From the NCBI RefSeq assembly GCF_002563715.1, contig NZ_PDJJ01000001.1:124001-188000 (forward strand): DNA of 64,000 nucleotides, read 5' to 3'. Source of the DNA: Isoptericola jiangsuensis. Its GTDB lineage: Bacteria; Actinomycetota; Actinomycetes; Actinomycetales; Cellulomonadaceae. Numbering within the stretch: position 1 is the first letter of the stretch; each line of letters begins with the position of its first letter. A program made the position numbers and the translations under genes. Positions 1-7,742 of the stretch are shown here, in pieces. Below the pieces are notes generated by a model. The model did no database searches. It was given only the letters and a program-made list of their open reading frames with translations, and was not told the origin of the DNA.

Positions 1-160
1 CGCTCTCGGCGCCCGACGACGACGGCGGCCCGGCGCTCGCGGTGGTCGCGACGGCGGTGGTGGCAGCGAGGGTGGCCGCGGCGACGGCGGCGACCAGCCG
101 GGGGCCGGTGCGCCGTCTCGTGCCGGGACGGGTCCGGGGTGCGGAACGACGGTGGTCCAT
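1..160 (-). CDS. Secreted protein, N-terminal fragment (cut by the window edge)
   Basis: Only the first 53 codons are inside the window; the gene continues beyond base 1. The ATG at 158-160 is preceded on its own strand by an AGGCAGGA ribosome binding site. The translation opens with an Arg-rich stretch (MDHRRSAPRTRPGTRRR), then an Ala/Val/Thr-rich hydrophobic core ending in a TTASAG-like cleavage region. This is a good Sec signal peptide, so the product is probably exported. The mature part is not visible, so no function can be given. It is divergent from the MOSC gene. Confidence 0.6.
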   Translation of the reverse strand, partial: MDHRRSAPRTRPGTRRRTGPRLVAAVAAATLAATTAVATTASAGPPSSSGAES

Positions 161-270
161 GGGTCCTGCCTCTCGGTCGGGCGGAGGAACGTCCAGGGTC
201 ACCACCGTCGCGCGGGGCAACGGTTCTCGCGACCGGAGACGCCGGCCGGCGGGTGGGGGAGACTGCGGGG

Positions 271-834
271 GTGAGCGTCCACGAGTACCCCGTCGAGGTG
301 CTGCACCTCCTCGTCTCGCCCGAGCACGCCTACTTCGGGCGGCCTCGCGACGGTGCCGCGGACGTGCCGACGGCGGACGTCGAGGAGGTGCGGGTCGTGG
401 CGGGCAAGGGGATCGTCGGGGACCGGTTCTTCGGCAAGGCCGCGCACATGGACGCCGCGGTGACGCTGTTCGCCGTGGAGGCGCTGGAGGGTGTGGCGCA
501 CGACCTCGACGCCGGGCCGTTCGACCCGTTGGCGCCGCGTCGCAACGTGGTGCTGCGCGGGGCGGAGCTGGGGCCGCTGGTGGGGCACGACGTCACCCTG
601 CGCACCGGTGACGGGTCGGTGACGCTGCGCGTGGGTCGGCCCGCGAACCCGTGCGCGTGGATGGACCGGGTGCTGGCCCCGGGCGCGTTCCACGCCCTGC
701 GTGGCCGGGGCGGGGTGCGCTGCATGCCGCTCACCGACGGGACGCTGCGCCGTGGCTCCGGGGTGCTGGAGAGCCCGGTGGAGCTCGACCCGGCGCGGGC
801 CGGTCTGGCGGTCCGCAGGCCCCGGCTGCCCTGA
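271..834 (+). CDS. MOSC domain-containing protein
   Basis: A 187-residue protein with one MOSC domain, the fold of molybdenum cofactor sulfurases and YiiM-like proteins, which handle sulfur or molybdenum cofactor. Visible marks are GKGIVGDRFFGK (about residues 45-56), the RRNVVLRGAEL segment (about 90-100) and the conserved cysteine in RPANPCAW (Cys128), where the family carries its sulfur-binding Cys. The GTG at 271 is chosen because a GGGGGAGA ribosome binding site precedes it; an in-frame ATG at 139 would add a sequence of no protein-like character. It stands alone with no cofactor-biosynthesis genes nearby, so the substrate is unknown. Confidence 0.8.
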   Translation: MSVHEYPVEVLHLLVSPEHAYFGRPRDGAADVPTADVEEVRVVAGKGIVGDRFFGKAAHMDAAVTLFAVEALEGVAHDLDAGPFDPLAPRRNVVLRGAELGPLVGHDVTLRTGDGSVTLRVGRPANPCAWMDRVLAPGAFHALRGRGGVRCMPLTDGTLRRGSGVLESPVELDPARAGLAVRRPRLP

Positions 835-842
835 GCGGGGAC

Positions 843-848
843 TACGCT
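843..848 (+). promoter_or_regulatory. -10 element TACGCT of a leaderless gene
   Basis: TACGCT ends 7 nt before the ATG at 856 and there is no ribosome binding site. This is the arrangement expected for a leaderless transcript. The same layout recurs at several genes in this window. Confidence 0.5.
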
Positions 849-855
849 GGGCCCC

Positions 856-1074
856 ATGAGCGACTTCCAGGTGAACCCGGCCCCGAAGAACGACGCCCCC
901 GGCGCCATGCTCGGGCGGGTCATCGTCTCGATGATCCTGTTCGTGGGTGGCCTGGTCCTCATCGGCACCGGCGCGATCGCCGACCCGGCCATCGCCCCGT
1001 ACGTCTTCACCGGCGGCATCCTGGCGATCGGTCTGGCGTTCGGCCTCCCGATGATCGGCGCTTCGGAGCGCTGA
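856..1074 (+). CDS. Small two-helix membrane protein of unknown function
   Basis: A 72-residue protein. A polar N-terminus (MSDFQVNPAPKNDAPG) is followed by two hydrophobic segments, about residues 23-42 and 50-67, separated by a short loop with DPAIAPY. It is probably a small inner-membrane protein. No family was recognised. Translation appears leaderless, with TACGCT 7 nt upstream and no Shine-Dalgarno. It starts 22 bp after the MOSC gene, but the promoter-like box suggests its own transcript. The stop codon lies inside an inverted repeat that may end transcription. Confidence 0.6.
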   Translation: MSDFQVNPAPKNDAPGAMLGRVIVSMILFVGGLVLIGTGAIADPAIAPYVFTGGILAIGLAFGLPMIGASER

Positions 1075-1107
1075 ACCGGAGCGAGCTTGCGAGTGCAGGT
1101 TCAGCGC
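1068..1107. terminator. Inverted repeat between convergent genes, probable terminator
   Basis: Perfect 10-bp arms GCGCTGAACC (1068-1077) and GGTTCAGCGC (1098-1107) flank a 20-nt loop that itself contains a GAGCGAGCTTGCGAG partial hairpin. A related AGCGCTGAGCCGG copy follows at 1121. The structure covers the stop of the small membrane protein gene and faces the 3' end of the MATE gene. There is no T-run, so it may be a transcript-stabilising hairpin instead. Confidence 0.5.
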
Positions 1108-1135
1108 GACCACGAGACCGAGCGCTGAGCCGGAG

Positions 1136-2458
1136 CTAGGCCCCCGTCACCATCCAGGTCGTGCCGCGTGCGCGCAGGCCGGTGGTGAGGGCGCGGGCGA
1201 GCATGAACACGCCGGCGAACGCGATCCACAGCCAGGCGAGCCCGGCGGCGCCGTCGGGTGCGAGGGCGCGGACGGCGAGCGCGACGGGCGCGTAGGCGAC
1301 GAGCGTGAGCATGCCCGCCCAGGCGAGGTAGCGGCCGTCGCCGGCGCCGATGAGGACGCCGTCGAGGACGAACACCCAGCCCGCCATGGGCATGAGGACG
1401 CCGGTGACGACGAGCCCGGCGGTGATGGCGACGCGCACGTCGGGGTCGGTGCTGAACAGCGGCGCGATCCACCACGATCCGGCGGCGAGGATGACGCCGA
1501 TGACGGCGCCCGCGCCGACGCCCCACTGGAGGCAGCGGCGCAGCACCTCGCGGACACGGTCGGTGTCGGCGGAGCCGAGGCCGTGGCCGACGAGGGCCTG
1601 CGCGGCGATGGCGAGGGCGTCGAGCGCGAACGCGGCGAGCCCCCACAGGCTGTTGACGACCTGGTGACCGGCGAGCGCGGTGGCGCCGAGCCCGGTGGCG
1701 ACCCACACGGTGAGCAGGATGGCGAGCCGCAGGGACACGGTGCGCACGAGCAGGGGGGCGCCGGTGACGGCGTTGGCCCAGATCCCGGCGTGGTGGGGGC
1801 GCAGGGAGGCGCCGCGGCGGCGGGCCCCGCGGACCACGACGACGCCGAGGACGACCGCCATGGTGAGCTGCGCCGTCGTCGTGGCGAGGGCGGACCCGGC
1901 GATGCCCATGCCCGCGCCGTAGACGAGGGACACGGAGCCGACGGCGTTGAGGACGGCGCCGCCGGACGCCACCCACAGGGGGGTGCGGGTGTCCTGGAGG
2001 CCGCGCAGCACGCCCGTGGCGGCCAGCACGAGGAGCATGCCGGGCAGGCCGGGCGCGGACCAGCGCAGGTAGGTGACGGCGTGCGTGGCGACCTCGCCGT
2101 CGGCGCCCATCGCGGACACCGCCCACGGCGCGACGGCGGCGAGCAGCGCGGCGAGGACGACGCCGAGGCCCAGCGCCAGCCACAGCCCGTCCACACCCGA
2201 CTGGAGGGCCTCGCGCTCGGCCCCCGCCCCGAGGCGGCGCGCCACGGCCGCCGTGGTCGCGTACGCGAGGAACACGCACAGCCCCACGAGCGTGAGCAGC
2301 AGCGTCGAGGCGAGCGACAGACCCGCGAGCTCGGCCGTGCCCAGGTGCCCGACGACGGCGGTGTCGACGAGGACGAAGATCGGCTCGGCGACGAGCGCCC
2401 CGAGCGCCGGGACGGCCAGGGCGAGGATGTCGCGGTCGAGCCGACGCACGTCACTCAC
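1136..2458 (-). CDS. MATE family efflux transporter (DinF-like)
   Basis: A 440-residue polytopic membrane protein, the usual length for the multidrug and toxin extrusion family, which exports cationic drugs or metabolites by proton or sodium antiport. The N-terminus reads DRDILALAVPALGALVAEPIF with LVDTAVVGHLGTAELAG just after, the signature of the DinF branch. About twelve hydrophobic helices follow in two repeated halves. The GTG at 2456-2458 is used because a GGAGGAAAG ribosome binding site sits just before it; a longer reading frame upstream crosses the dnaB control region and is not protein-like. It is divergent from dnaB, and the 295 bp between them hold the DnaA-box-like cluster. The substrate cannot be read from sequence. 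Confidence 0.9.
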   Translation of the reverse strand: MSDVRRLDRDILALAVPALGALVAEPIFVLVDTAVVGHLGTAELAGLSLASTLLLTLVGLCVFLAYATTAAVARRLGAGAEREALQSGVDGLWLALGLGVVLAALLAAVAPWAVSAMGADGEVATHAVTYLRWSAPGLPGMLLVLAATGVLRGLQDTRTPLWVASGGAVLNAVGSVSLVYGAGMGIAGSALATTTAQLTMAVVLGVVVVRGARRRGASLRPHHAGIWANAVTGAPLLVRTVSLRLAILLTVWVATGLGATALAGHQVVNSLWGLAAFALDALAIAAQALVGHGLGSADTDRVREVLRRCLQWGVGAGAVIGVILAAGSWWIAPLFSTDPDVRVAITAGLVVTGVLMPMAGWVFVLDGVLIGAGDGRYLAWAGMLTLVAYAPVALAVRALAPDGAAGLAWLWIAFAGVFMLARALTTGLRARGTTWMVTGA

Positions 2459-2516
2459 CTTTCTTTCCTCCACAGCCTGCGAACAGCGAAGGCGCAGGTC
2501 AGAGGCGATCCGAGGG

Positions 2517-2616
2517 TTGTACACAGGAGATGTCCCCAGGTGTGCACAGGGTTGTCCACCGTCTGTGCACAGGGCGTCGGTAGTCTTCCACACCCCTCTC
2601 CACACCTGTGTCCACA
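2517..2616. promoter_or_regulatory. Cluster of DnaA-box-like 9-mers upstream of dnaB
   Basis: Compared with the high-GC DnaA box TTGTCCACA, this 100-bp stretch has TTGTACACA (2517-2525), TTGTCCACC (2552-2560) and GTGTCCACA (2608-2616) with one mismatch each. Five more sites have two mismatches (starting at 2530, 2540, 2563, 2584, 2596). Two of these contain the self-complementary TGTGCACA. It lies between dnaB and the divergent MATE gene, upstream of promoter-like TAGCGT (2647) and TAGAAC (2677). The sequence shows the motif density; DnaA binding is inferred. Confidence 0.5.
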
Positions 2617-2753
2617 GGCTCCGTTGCAGACGGTCGCGGGCGCGCCTAGCGTCGTCCCGAGTGTCGGTAGGGCACGGTAGAACGAGATCACGACGGCGAG
2701 CCGCAGGCTCGCGGCCGGGGTCGGGTGCGGCACGTGCCGACGAGGGGGAGAGC

Positions 2754-4121
2754 ATGTCGATCGAGGAGCTCGAGGCGGGTTACGGCTCGTCGTCCGGAGC
2801 CGCGTTCGACCGCACCCCGCCGCAGGACATCGATGCCGAGATGAGCGTGCTGGGCGGCATGCTGCTGTCCAAGGACGCCATCGCGGACGTCGTCGAGCAG
2901 ATCCGCGGCAACGACTTCTACCGCCCTGCGCACGAGGCCGTCTACGAGGCGATCATCGACCTCTACGGCCGTGGCGAGCCCGCCGACGCCATCACCGTCG
3001 TCGCCGAGCTCACCAAGCGCGGCGAGATCGGCCGCATCGGCGGCGCCTCCTACATCCACGACCTCATGGCGGGCGTCCCCACCGCCGCCAACGCCGGCTA
3101 CTACGCCCGCATCGTGCAGGAGCGCGCCGTGCTGCGCCGCCTCGTGGCCGCCGGCACCAAGATCGTCCAGCTCGGGTACGCCACCGACGGCGGCGACGTC
3201 GACGCCGTCGTCAACAACGCCCAGGCGGAGATCTACGCCGTCACCGAGCGCAAGACGACCGAGGACTACATGCCGCTCGCCGACATCATCGGCGGCACCA
3301 TGGACGAGATCGAGGCCGCCGGGAACCGCGGCGAAGGCATGACCGGCGTGCCCACCGGGTTCGCCGACCTCGACCGCCTCACCAACGGACTCCACCCCGG
3401 CCAGATGATCGTCATCGCTGCGCGCCCCGCAATGGGCAAGTCAACATTGGCCATTGATATTGCCAGGGCTGCCTCTATTAAACACCAGAAGGCGTCAGTC
3501 GTCTTCTCCCTGGAGATGAGCCGCAACGAGATCACGATGCGACTCCTGTCCGCCGAAGCGCGCGTCCACCTCCAGAAGCTCCGCAACGGCTCCATGGGTG
3601 ACGACGACTGGCAGAAGCTCGCCGGTGTCATGGGCAAGGTGTCCGAGGCGCCGATGTTCATCGACGACTCGCCCAACATGTCGCTCACCGAGATCCGCGC
3701 CAAGTGCCGCCGACTCAAGCAGAAGCACGACCTTCAGCTCGTCGTCATCGACTACCTCCAGCTGATGTCCTCCGGCAAGAAGGTCGAGTCGCGTCAGCAG
3801 GAGGTCTCCGAGTTCTCCCGCGCGCTCAAGCTTCTCGCGAAGGAGATCGAGGTCCCCGTCATCGCGCTGTCGCAGCTGAACCGTGGTCCCGAGCAGCGCG
3901 GTGACAAGAAGCCGCAGATGTCGGACCTTCGTGAATCGGGCTCGATCGAGCAGGACGCGGACATGGTCATTCTTTTGCACCGAGAAGATGCTTATGAGAA
4001 GGAGTCTCCTCGCGCTGGAGAGGCCGACCTGATCGTGGCCAAGCACCGAAACGGTCCCACCGACACCATCACCGTCGCGTTCCAGGGTCACTACTCGCGT
4101 TTCGTCGACATGCAGGTCTGA
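2754..4121 (+). CDS. dnaB: Replicative DNA helicase DnaB
   Basis: A 455-residue hexameric helicase that unwinds DNA at the replication fork. The N-terminal domain starts at about residue 20 (PPQDIDAEMSVLGGMLL). The RecA-like motor has Walker A at about 224-231 (ARPAMGKST), Walker B in LVVIDYLQLMSS, and the C-terminal QLNRGPEQR and DLRESGSIEQDADMV motifs. The ATG at 2754 follows a GGGGGAG ribosome binding site. No intein is present. Two stretches are much less GC-rich than the rest: 3431-3490 (27 of 60 bases G+C, by hand count) just at and after Walker A, and 3961-4020 (30 of 60) just after DLRESG. These are the two positions where inteins interrupt DnaB in other organisms. It is probably controlled from the DnaA-box-like region upstream. 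Confidence 0.97.
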   Translation: MSIEELEAGYGSSSGAAFDRTPPQDIDAEMSVLGGMLLSKDAIADVVEQIRGNDFYRPAHEAVYEAIIDLYGRGEPADAITVVAELTKRGEIGRIGGASYIHDLMAGVPTAANAGYYARIVQERAVLRRLVAAGTKIVQLGYATDGGDVDAVVNNAQAEIYAVTERKTTEDYMPLADIIGGTMDEIEAAGNRGEGMTGVPTGFADLDRLTNGLHPGQMIVIAARPAMGKSTLAIDIARAASIKHQKASVVFSLEMSRNEITMRLLSAEARVHLQKLRNGSMGDDDWQKLAGVMGKVSEAPMFIDDSPNMSLTEIRAKCRRLKQKHDLQLVVIDYLQLMSSGKKVESRQQEVSEFSRALKLLAKEIEVPVIALSQLNRGPEQRGDKKPQMSDLRESGSIEQDADMVILLHREDAYEKESPRAGEADLIVAKHRNGPTDTITVAFQGHYSRFVDMQV

Positions 4122-4422
4122 CGCGTCGTTGTCGACGTGCAGCCAACATTGCCAATTCCTCCAGACAGGTTGCTCTGGGGGCACTGTCGGATCCTTGGAC
4201 GGATCGACTTCGCGCACTCGGGTCGCGCCTCTGTTGGTTCGTCATCGAGCTGCGGGGATCCGCCTCCGAGGCGGACGTGCCCAGGAACCTACCAGTGCAG
4301 GAGTGTCGCCCGGCGTGCCCTCCGCGTGAGGCGGGCGTCGCCGCCGGTCACGCCGCCCTCGACGCCACGAGACCCGGCGCCCCGCGCGCAGGACGTAGCC
4401 CAGGCGAGCTCGTCCCGTTGCG
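4122..4422. other. Intergenic region after dnaB
   Basis: No gene is recognised in these 301 bp. The first 120 bp are less GC-rich than the surroundings. A hairpin with 7-bp arms TCCGCCT and AGGCGGA around CCG lies at 4259-4275. It is a weak candidate for the end of the dnaB transcript. Short open frames here have no protein-like composition or ribosome binding site. Confidence 0.4.
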
Positions 4423-5109
4423 TCAGGGGTGAGGGCGCGGACGTACTTCCTCGCCGCGAGTGCGCAGGTGCTGCTCACGTACCGCGTTCGGGGTGCGGTC
4501 GGGGTCGAGGAACCGTGCCGCGAGCGCCTGGGCCTCGCGCAGCCCGGCGTCCCGGTTCTCGGTCTTGTCGGTGCCTTCGACGTCGAACACCAGGTGGCTC
4601 TCGACGTCGTCGATGCCGCAGTAGGCGAAGGTGCCGACGTCGATCTGGGTCTGCATGGCCTCGCGGTAGCCGTAGCGGTCGTAGGTGCGCTCGGTGGAGC
4701 CGGCGAGCCCGAGGAGCAGGGTCGGCGTGTTGGTGAGCTTCGAGGCCACCGGCGCCCGACCGCGGTCCTGCACGCCTGCTCCGTACTGGTAGGCCCAGCC
4801 GCCGGTGAAGACGCGCTCGATCCAGCCCTTCATGAGGGCGGGCATGCCCCACCAGTAGACCGGGTACACGAAGGCGAGGCGGTCGGCGGCCTCGACGCGG
4901 GCGTGCATCTCGGCGATCCCGGCCGGCGCAGGCCCGCCCCAGAAGTGGTCGTGGTCGGCGGTGCCGAAGCGCGGGTCGAAGTCCTCCTCGTGCAGGTCCA
5001 GGAGGTCGATGGTGTGTCCCGCGGCGTGGACCGGCTGGTGGAACGCGTCGACGACGGCGCGGGGGTAGGACGTCGGCACCGGGTGGGCGAACACGGTGAG
5101 CAGGTGCAT
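4423..5109 (-). CDS. NAD(P)H-dependent oxidoreductase, flavodoxin-like fold
   Basis: A 228-residue protein of the NQO1/MdaB-like quinone reductase family, which reduces quinones or related electrophiles with an FMN or FAD cofactor. The start MHLLTVFAHPVPTSYPRAV forms the first strand and phosphate-binding loop. The central PVYWWGMPALMKGWIERVF motif (about residues 82-100) is diagnostic. A VTGGWAYQYG-like segment and a Gly-rich nucleotide region follow. The last 25 residues are an Arg-rich tail. There is no strong ribosome binding site before the ATG. It points the same way as the F420-reductase-like gene but is separated by 112 bp, so it may be transcribed alone. Confidence 0.85.
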   Translation of the reverse strand: MHLLTVFAHPVPTSYPRAVVDAFHQPVHAAGHTIDLLDLHEEDFDPRFGTADHDHFWGGPAPAGIAEMHARVEAADRLAFVYPVYWWGMPALMKGWIERVFTGGWAYQYGAGVQDRGRAPVASKLTNTPTLLLGLAGSTERTYDRYGYREAMQTQIDVGTFAYCGIDDVESHLVFDVEGTDKTENRDAGLREAQALAARFLDPDRTPNAVREQHLRTRGEEVRPRPHP

Positions 5110-5221
5110 GGAGCGGGCCCCAGTTCGGTCGTGGGTGCGGGAGCGGGTCGCTTCACCGCCGGTCTTCGACCGTGTCAGAGATCCGGCCTGGTGTCAGCGG
5201 TCGCGCTCGGCGCTGCGCGGG

Positions 5222-5872
5222 TCAGCGCTGGGCGGCCACGACGAGGTCGCGGAGCTCCTCCGCGCTGACGTTCGCCCCGAACGCGGCGTTCCCGGGCTCC
5301 AGGTGGCGCCCCGCGGCGAGGGGGCCGATGTCGACGGGGTCGAACCCGAGGCGGTCGACGACGGCGACGACGGTGGCGACGTCGTCCGGCTCGTCCCCGG
5401 CGACGGCGATCGCCTTGCGGTGGGGGTCACCGGCAGGTCGCGCGCCCTCGTCGAGGTCGTGGTAGCCCATGTGATTGAACGCTTTGACGACGCGCGCGCC
5501 GGCCAGGAAGTCCTGGACGAGCTCGCTGGTGGAGGTGGCGGGGTGGGCGAGGTCGTCGCGGTGCCCGTCGATCTCCCACCAGTAGTTCATGGCGTCGACG
5601 ACGAGCTTGCCGGTCAGGGCGTCGGCGGGGACGGTGTGGTGCTTGCCGAGCGGCAGGGCGAGGACGACGACGTCGGCCTTGGCGGCGGCCTCGGTCGCGG
5701 TGACGGGTTCGGCGCCGGGGGCGAGGACCTCGACGGTCAGGGCGATCCGGGCCGGGTCGCCGGAGCCTGCGACGAGGACGCGGTAGCCGGCGGCGACGGC
5801 GAGGCGGGCCAGCACGGTCCCGACCTTGCCTGCGCCGAGGATGCCGATGGTCTGGACGGTGTCGGTGCTCAT
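5222..5872 (-). CDS. NADPH-dependent F420 reductase-like dehydrogenase
   Basis: A 216-residue Rossmann protein. The nucleotide loop [16 protein letters not shown] lies at about residues 9-24. The rest matches the F420H2:NADP oxidoreductase-like family: [38 protein letters not shown], and a C-terminal [16 protein letters not shown]. Members transfer hydride between NADPH and cofactor F420 or act on related substrates. It overlaps the upstream luciferase-like monooxygenase gene by 4 nt (ATGA), so the two are translationally coupled. The pairing suggests that this protein supplies reduced cofactor to the monooxygenase, which is an inference. Confidence 0.82.
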   Translation of the reverse strand: MSTDTVQTIGILGAGKVGTVLARLAVAAGYRVLVAGSGDPARIALTVEVLAPGAEPVTATEAAAKADVVVLALPLGKHHTVPADALTGKLVVDAMNYWWEIDGHRDDLAHPATSTSELVQDFLAGARVVKAFNHMGYHDLDEGARPAGDPHRKAIAVAGDEPDDVATVVAVVDRLGFDPVDIGPLAAGRHLEPGNAAFGANVSAEELRDLVVAAQR

Positions 5873-6921
5873 GCGGGGTCCTCGGGCCGGTCGGCGAGCA
5901 GGTCGCGGACCATGGGGACGACCTTGGTGCCGTAGAGCTCGACGTTGCGCGTCCGGGCGTCGGCGGGCTGCGCGCCGGTGGTGTAGATGAGGTCGAACCG
6001 GCCGACGTCGAGCGCTGTCACGGCGGCGGCGATCTTGCGGGCGACGGTCTCGGGCGACCCGACGTACAGGGAGCCGCCGGCGATCTCGGCGTCGAACTCC
6101 GCCTCGGTGATCGGGGGCCAGCCGCGGGACGCGCCGATGCGGTCGCGCTGGGTGCGGTAGTGGGGCCAGTAGATCTCGCGGGCCTCGTCGTCGGTGTCGG
6201 CGATGAAGCCGGGGGAGTGCATGCCGACGGGGTGGGCGGTGGTGCCGAGCTGCGTGGCGGCGCGTCGGTAGAGGTCGACGTAGGGGGCGAACCGGGCGGG
6301 CTGGCCGCCGATGATCGCGAGCATGAGGGGGAGGTCGTAGTGCGCGGCGCGGACGACGGACTGCGGGGAGCCGCCGACGCCGACCCACGTGTTCAGGTGC
6401 CCGGACTCCGTCTTGGGGAAGACGTCGGCGTCGGTCAGCGCCGGGCGCGTGGTCCCGGCCCAGGTGACGGGCTGTTCCTTGAGCAGCTCGGCGAAGAGCT
6501 GGATCTTCTCCTCGAAGAGGATGTCGTAGTCGGCGAGGTCGTAGCCGAACAGCGGGAACGACTCGGTGAACGAGCCGCGCCCGAGGATGACCTCCGCGCG
6601 GCCGTTCGACAGGGCGTCGACGGTGGCGAACCGCTGGAACACGCGGACGGGGTCGTCGGAGGACAGGACGGTCACGCCGGAGGCGAGCCGGATGTCCCGG
6701 GTGACGCCGGCGAGCCCGGCCAGCACGGTGTCCGGGGAGGAGATGGCGTACTCGGGGCGGTGGTGCTCGCCGAGCGCGATGACGTCGACGCCGGTCTGGT
6801 CGGCCAGCACGGCCTCCGCGACGACCTGCCGGATGGCGGCGGCGTGCGAGACCAGGGTGCCGTCGGCGGCCATGGGGCGGTCGCCGAACGAGTCGAGGCC
6901 GAACTCCACGGTGGTGCTCAT
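5869..6921 (-). CDS. LLM class flavin-dependent monooxygenase (luciferase-like)
   Basis: A 350-residue TIM-barrel monooxygenase of the bacterial luciferase superfamily, which uses reduced FMN or F420. Visible family segments are [20 protein letters not shown] near residue 50-70, [15 protein letters not shown], and [18 protein letters not shown] at about 110-127. A C-terminal segment, [16 protein letters not shown], is also typical. The ATG at 6921 has a GGAGGACGAGAG ribosome binding site. It is the first gene of a two-gene operon with the F420-reductase-like gene. It faces a MarR regulator across a 92-bp intergenic region with three TTGA-N4-TCAA-type palindromes, so it is probably repressed by that regulator. 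The substrate is unknown. Confidence 0.88.
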   Translation of the reverse strand: MSTTVEFGLDSFGDRPMAADGTLVSHAAAIRQVVAEAVLADQTGVDVIALGEHHRPEYAISSPDTVLAGLAGVTRDIRLASGVTVLSSDDPVRVFQRFATVDALSNGRAEVILGRGSFTESFPLFGYDLADYDILFEEKIQLFAELLKEQPVTWAGTTRPALTDADVFPKTESGHLNTWVGVGGSPQSVVRAAHYDLPLMLAIIGGQPARFAPYVDLYRRAATQLGTTAHPVGMHSPGFIADTDDEAREIYWPHYRTQRDRIGASRGWPPITEAEFDAEIAGGSLYVGSPETVARKIAAAVTALDVGRFDLIYTTGAQPADARTRNVELYGTKVVPMVRDLLADRPEDPA

Positions 6922-6936
6922 CTCTCGTCCTCCGAG

Positions 6937-6992
6937 TTGATACGTCAATAGTTGACGCGTCAATAGTGCCTCCGGCATGATGGACATGTCAA
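6937..6992. promoter_or_regulatory. Operator array for the MarR regulator
   Basis: Three related 12-bp palindromes lie between the divergent genes: TTGATACGTCAA (6937-6948), TTGACGCGTCAA (6952-6963, perfect) and TGGACATGTCAA (6981-6992). Their starts are 15 and 29 bp apart. The common form is TTGA-N4-TCAA, typical of winged-helix MarR dimers. The TTGA halves could also serve as -35 boxes, which would let the bound protein block both promoters. Confidence 0.65.
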
Positions 6993-7013
6993 CACCCAGC
7001 GAGGAGGGCCATC

Positions 7014-7493
7014 GTGGCCGAGACGACGACGCGACGCGCGCCCACGACGCAGGAGCTGGCCGCCTGGCGCGCGTTCATCGAGACGACCGAGGCGCTGCGC
7101 TCCCGCCTCGGCGCCCGGATGCAGGCCGAGTCGGGGATCTCGATGCAGGACTACGCCGTGCTGCTCGCCCTGCGTGAGGCCCCCGAACGCAACCTGCGGT
7201 CCTCCGAGCTCGCGGACGTCGTCGGCTGGGAACGCAGCCGGCTGTCGCACCACGTCGGGCGCATGGAGCGCCGCGGCCTCGTCGAGCGCCAGGGCCCCGC
7301 CGGCGGCGGCTGGGGGTCCTGCGTCCACCTGACCGCCGACGGTGCCGCCGTCTTCCGCCGCGCCTCGGTGCCCCACCTGCAGGCCGTCGCCGAGCTGTTC
7401 GTCGACGCCCTCACCCCGGAGCAGGTCGACGCGGCCGGCCAGATCGCCCGGACTCTGGGTGCCCGTCTCGCCGAGGACGACACGTCGCGCTGA
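7014..7493 (+). CDS. MarR family transcriptional regulator
   Basis: A 159-residue winged-helix regulator of normal MarR length. The HTH lies at about residues 60-85 (LRSSELADVVGWERSRLSHHVGRMERRGLV) and is followed by the wing (ERQGPAGGGWGSCVHLT). Family members are dimeric repressors released by phenolic or oxidising ligands. The GTG at 7014 follows a GAGGAGG ribosome binding site. It is divergent from the monooxygenase operon, and the shared intergenic palindromes are the likely binding sites for self- and target-repression. A hairpin with a T-rich tail follows the stop. Confidence 0.92.
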   Translation: MAETTTRRAPTTQELAAWRAFIETTEALRSRLGARMQAESGISMQDYAVLLALREAPERNLRSSELADVVGWERSRLSHHVGRMERRGLVERQGPAGGGWGSCVHLTADGAAVFRRASVPHLQAVAELFVDALTPEQVDAAGQIARTLGARLAEDDTSR

Positions 7494-7519
7494 GGGCCGC
7501 GACGAGACCGGCACGGTGG

Positions 7520-7548
7520 CCCCGCCCGGGGCGGTGGGGTTGTCTTTC
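7520..7548 (+). terminator. Rho-independent terminator after marR gene
   Basis: CCCCGCC (7520-7526) pairs with GGTGGGG (7533-7539) through a G-T wobble, with a 6-nt loop. TTGTCTTT follows directly. It sits 26 bp after the MarR stop. Confidence 0.6.
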
Positions 7549-7742
7549 GTTGATGACGAGCTCCGCGTCGGTGCGCGTGGTGTGCAGCCGCCAGTGCTCG
7601 GCGGCGATCGAGTCCGGCCCGCGGTGAGGCGCGCACCGGACGACGCCGTCACGGTGGCGTCGGCACCGCCGGCGGACGACGACGGGTACCCGAGGGGCTC
7701 CTACCTGCGAGCGATGCCCGGCCCCGAGCGACCCGGACGACG
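7549..7742. other. Intergenic stretch with a possible coding remnant
   Basis: No complete gene. Reading the minus strand across roughly 7540-7620 gives SIAAEHWRLHTTRTDAELV, which looks protein-like but has no start, ribosome binding site or family. It could be the decayed end of a lost gene. Confidence 0.2.

Noticed and set aside
139-270. Upstream ATG giving the MOSC protein 44 extra residues
   Set aside because: The extra sequence is not conserved-looking, overlaps the divergent secreted-protein start, and the GTG at 271 has a good ribosome binding site.
2517-2616. Calling the DnaA-box-like cluster the chromosomal origin
   Set aside because: No dnaA, dnaN or AT-rich unwinding region is nearby; only a binding cluster is supported.
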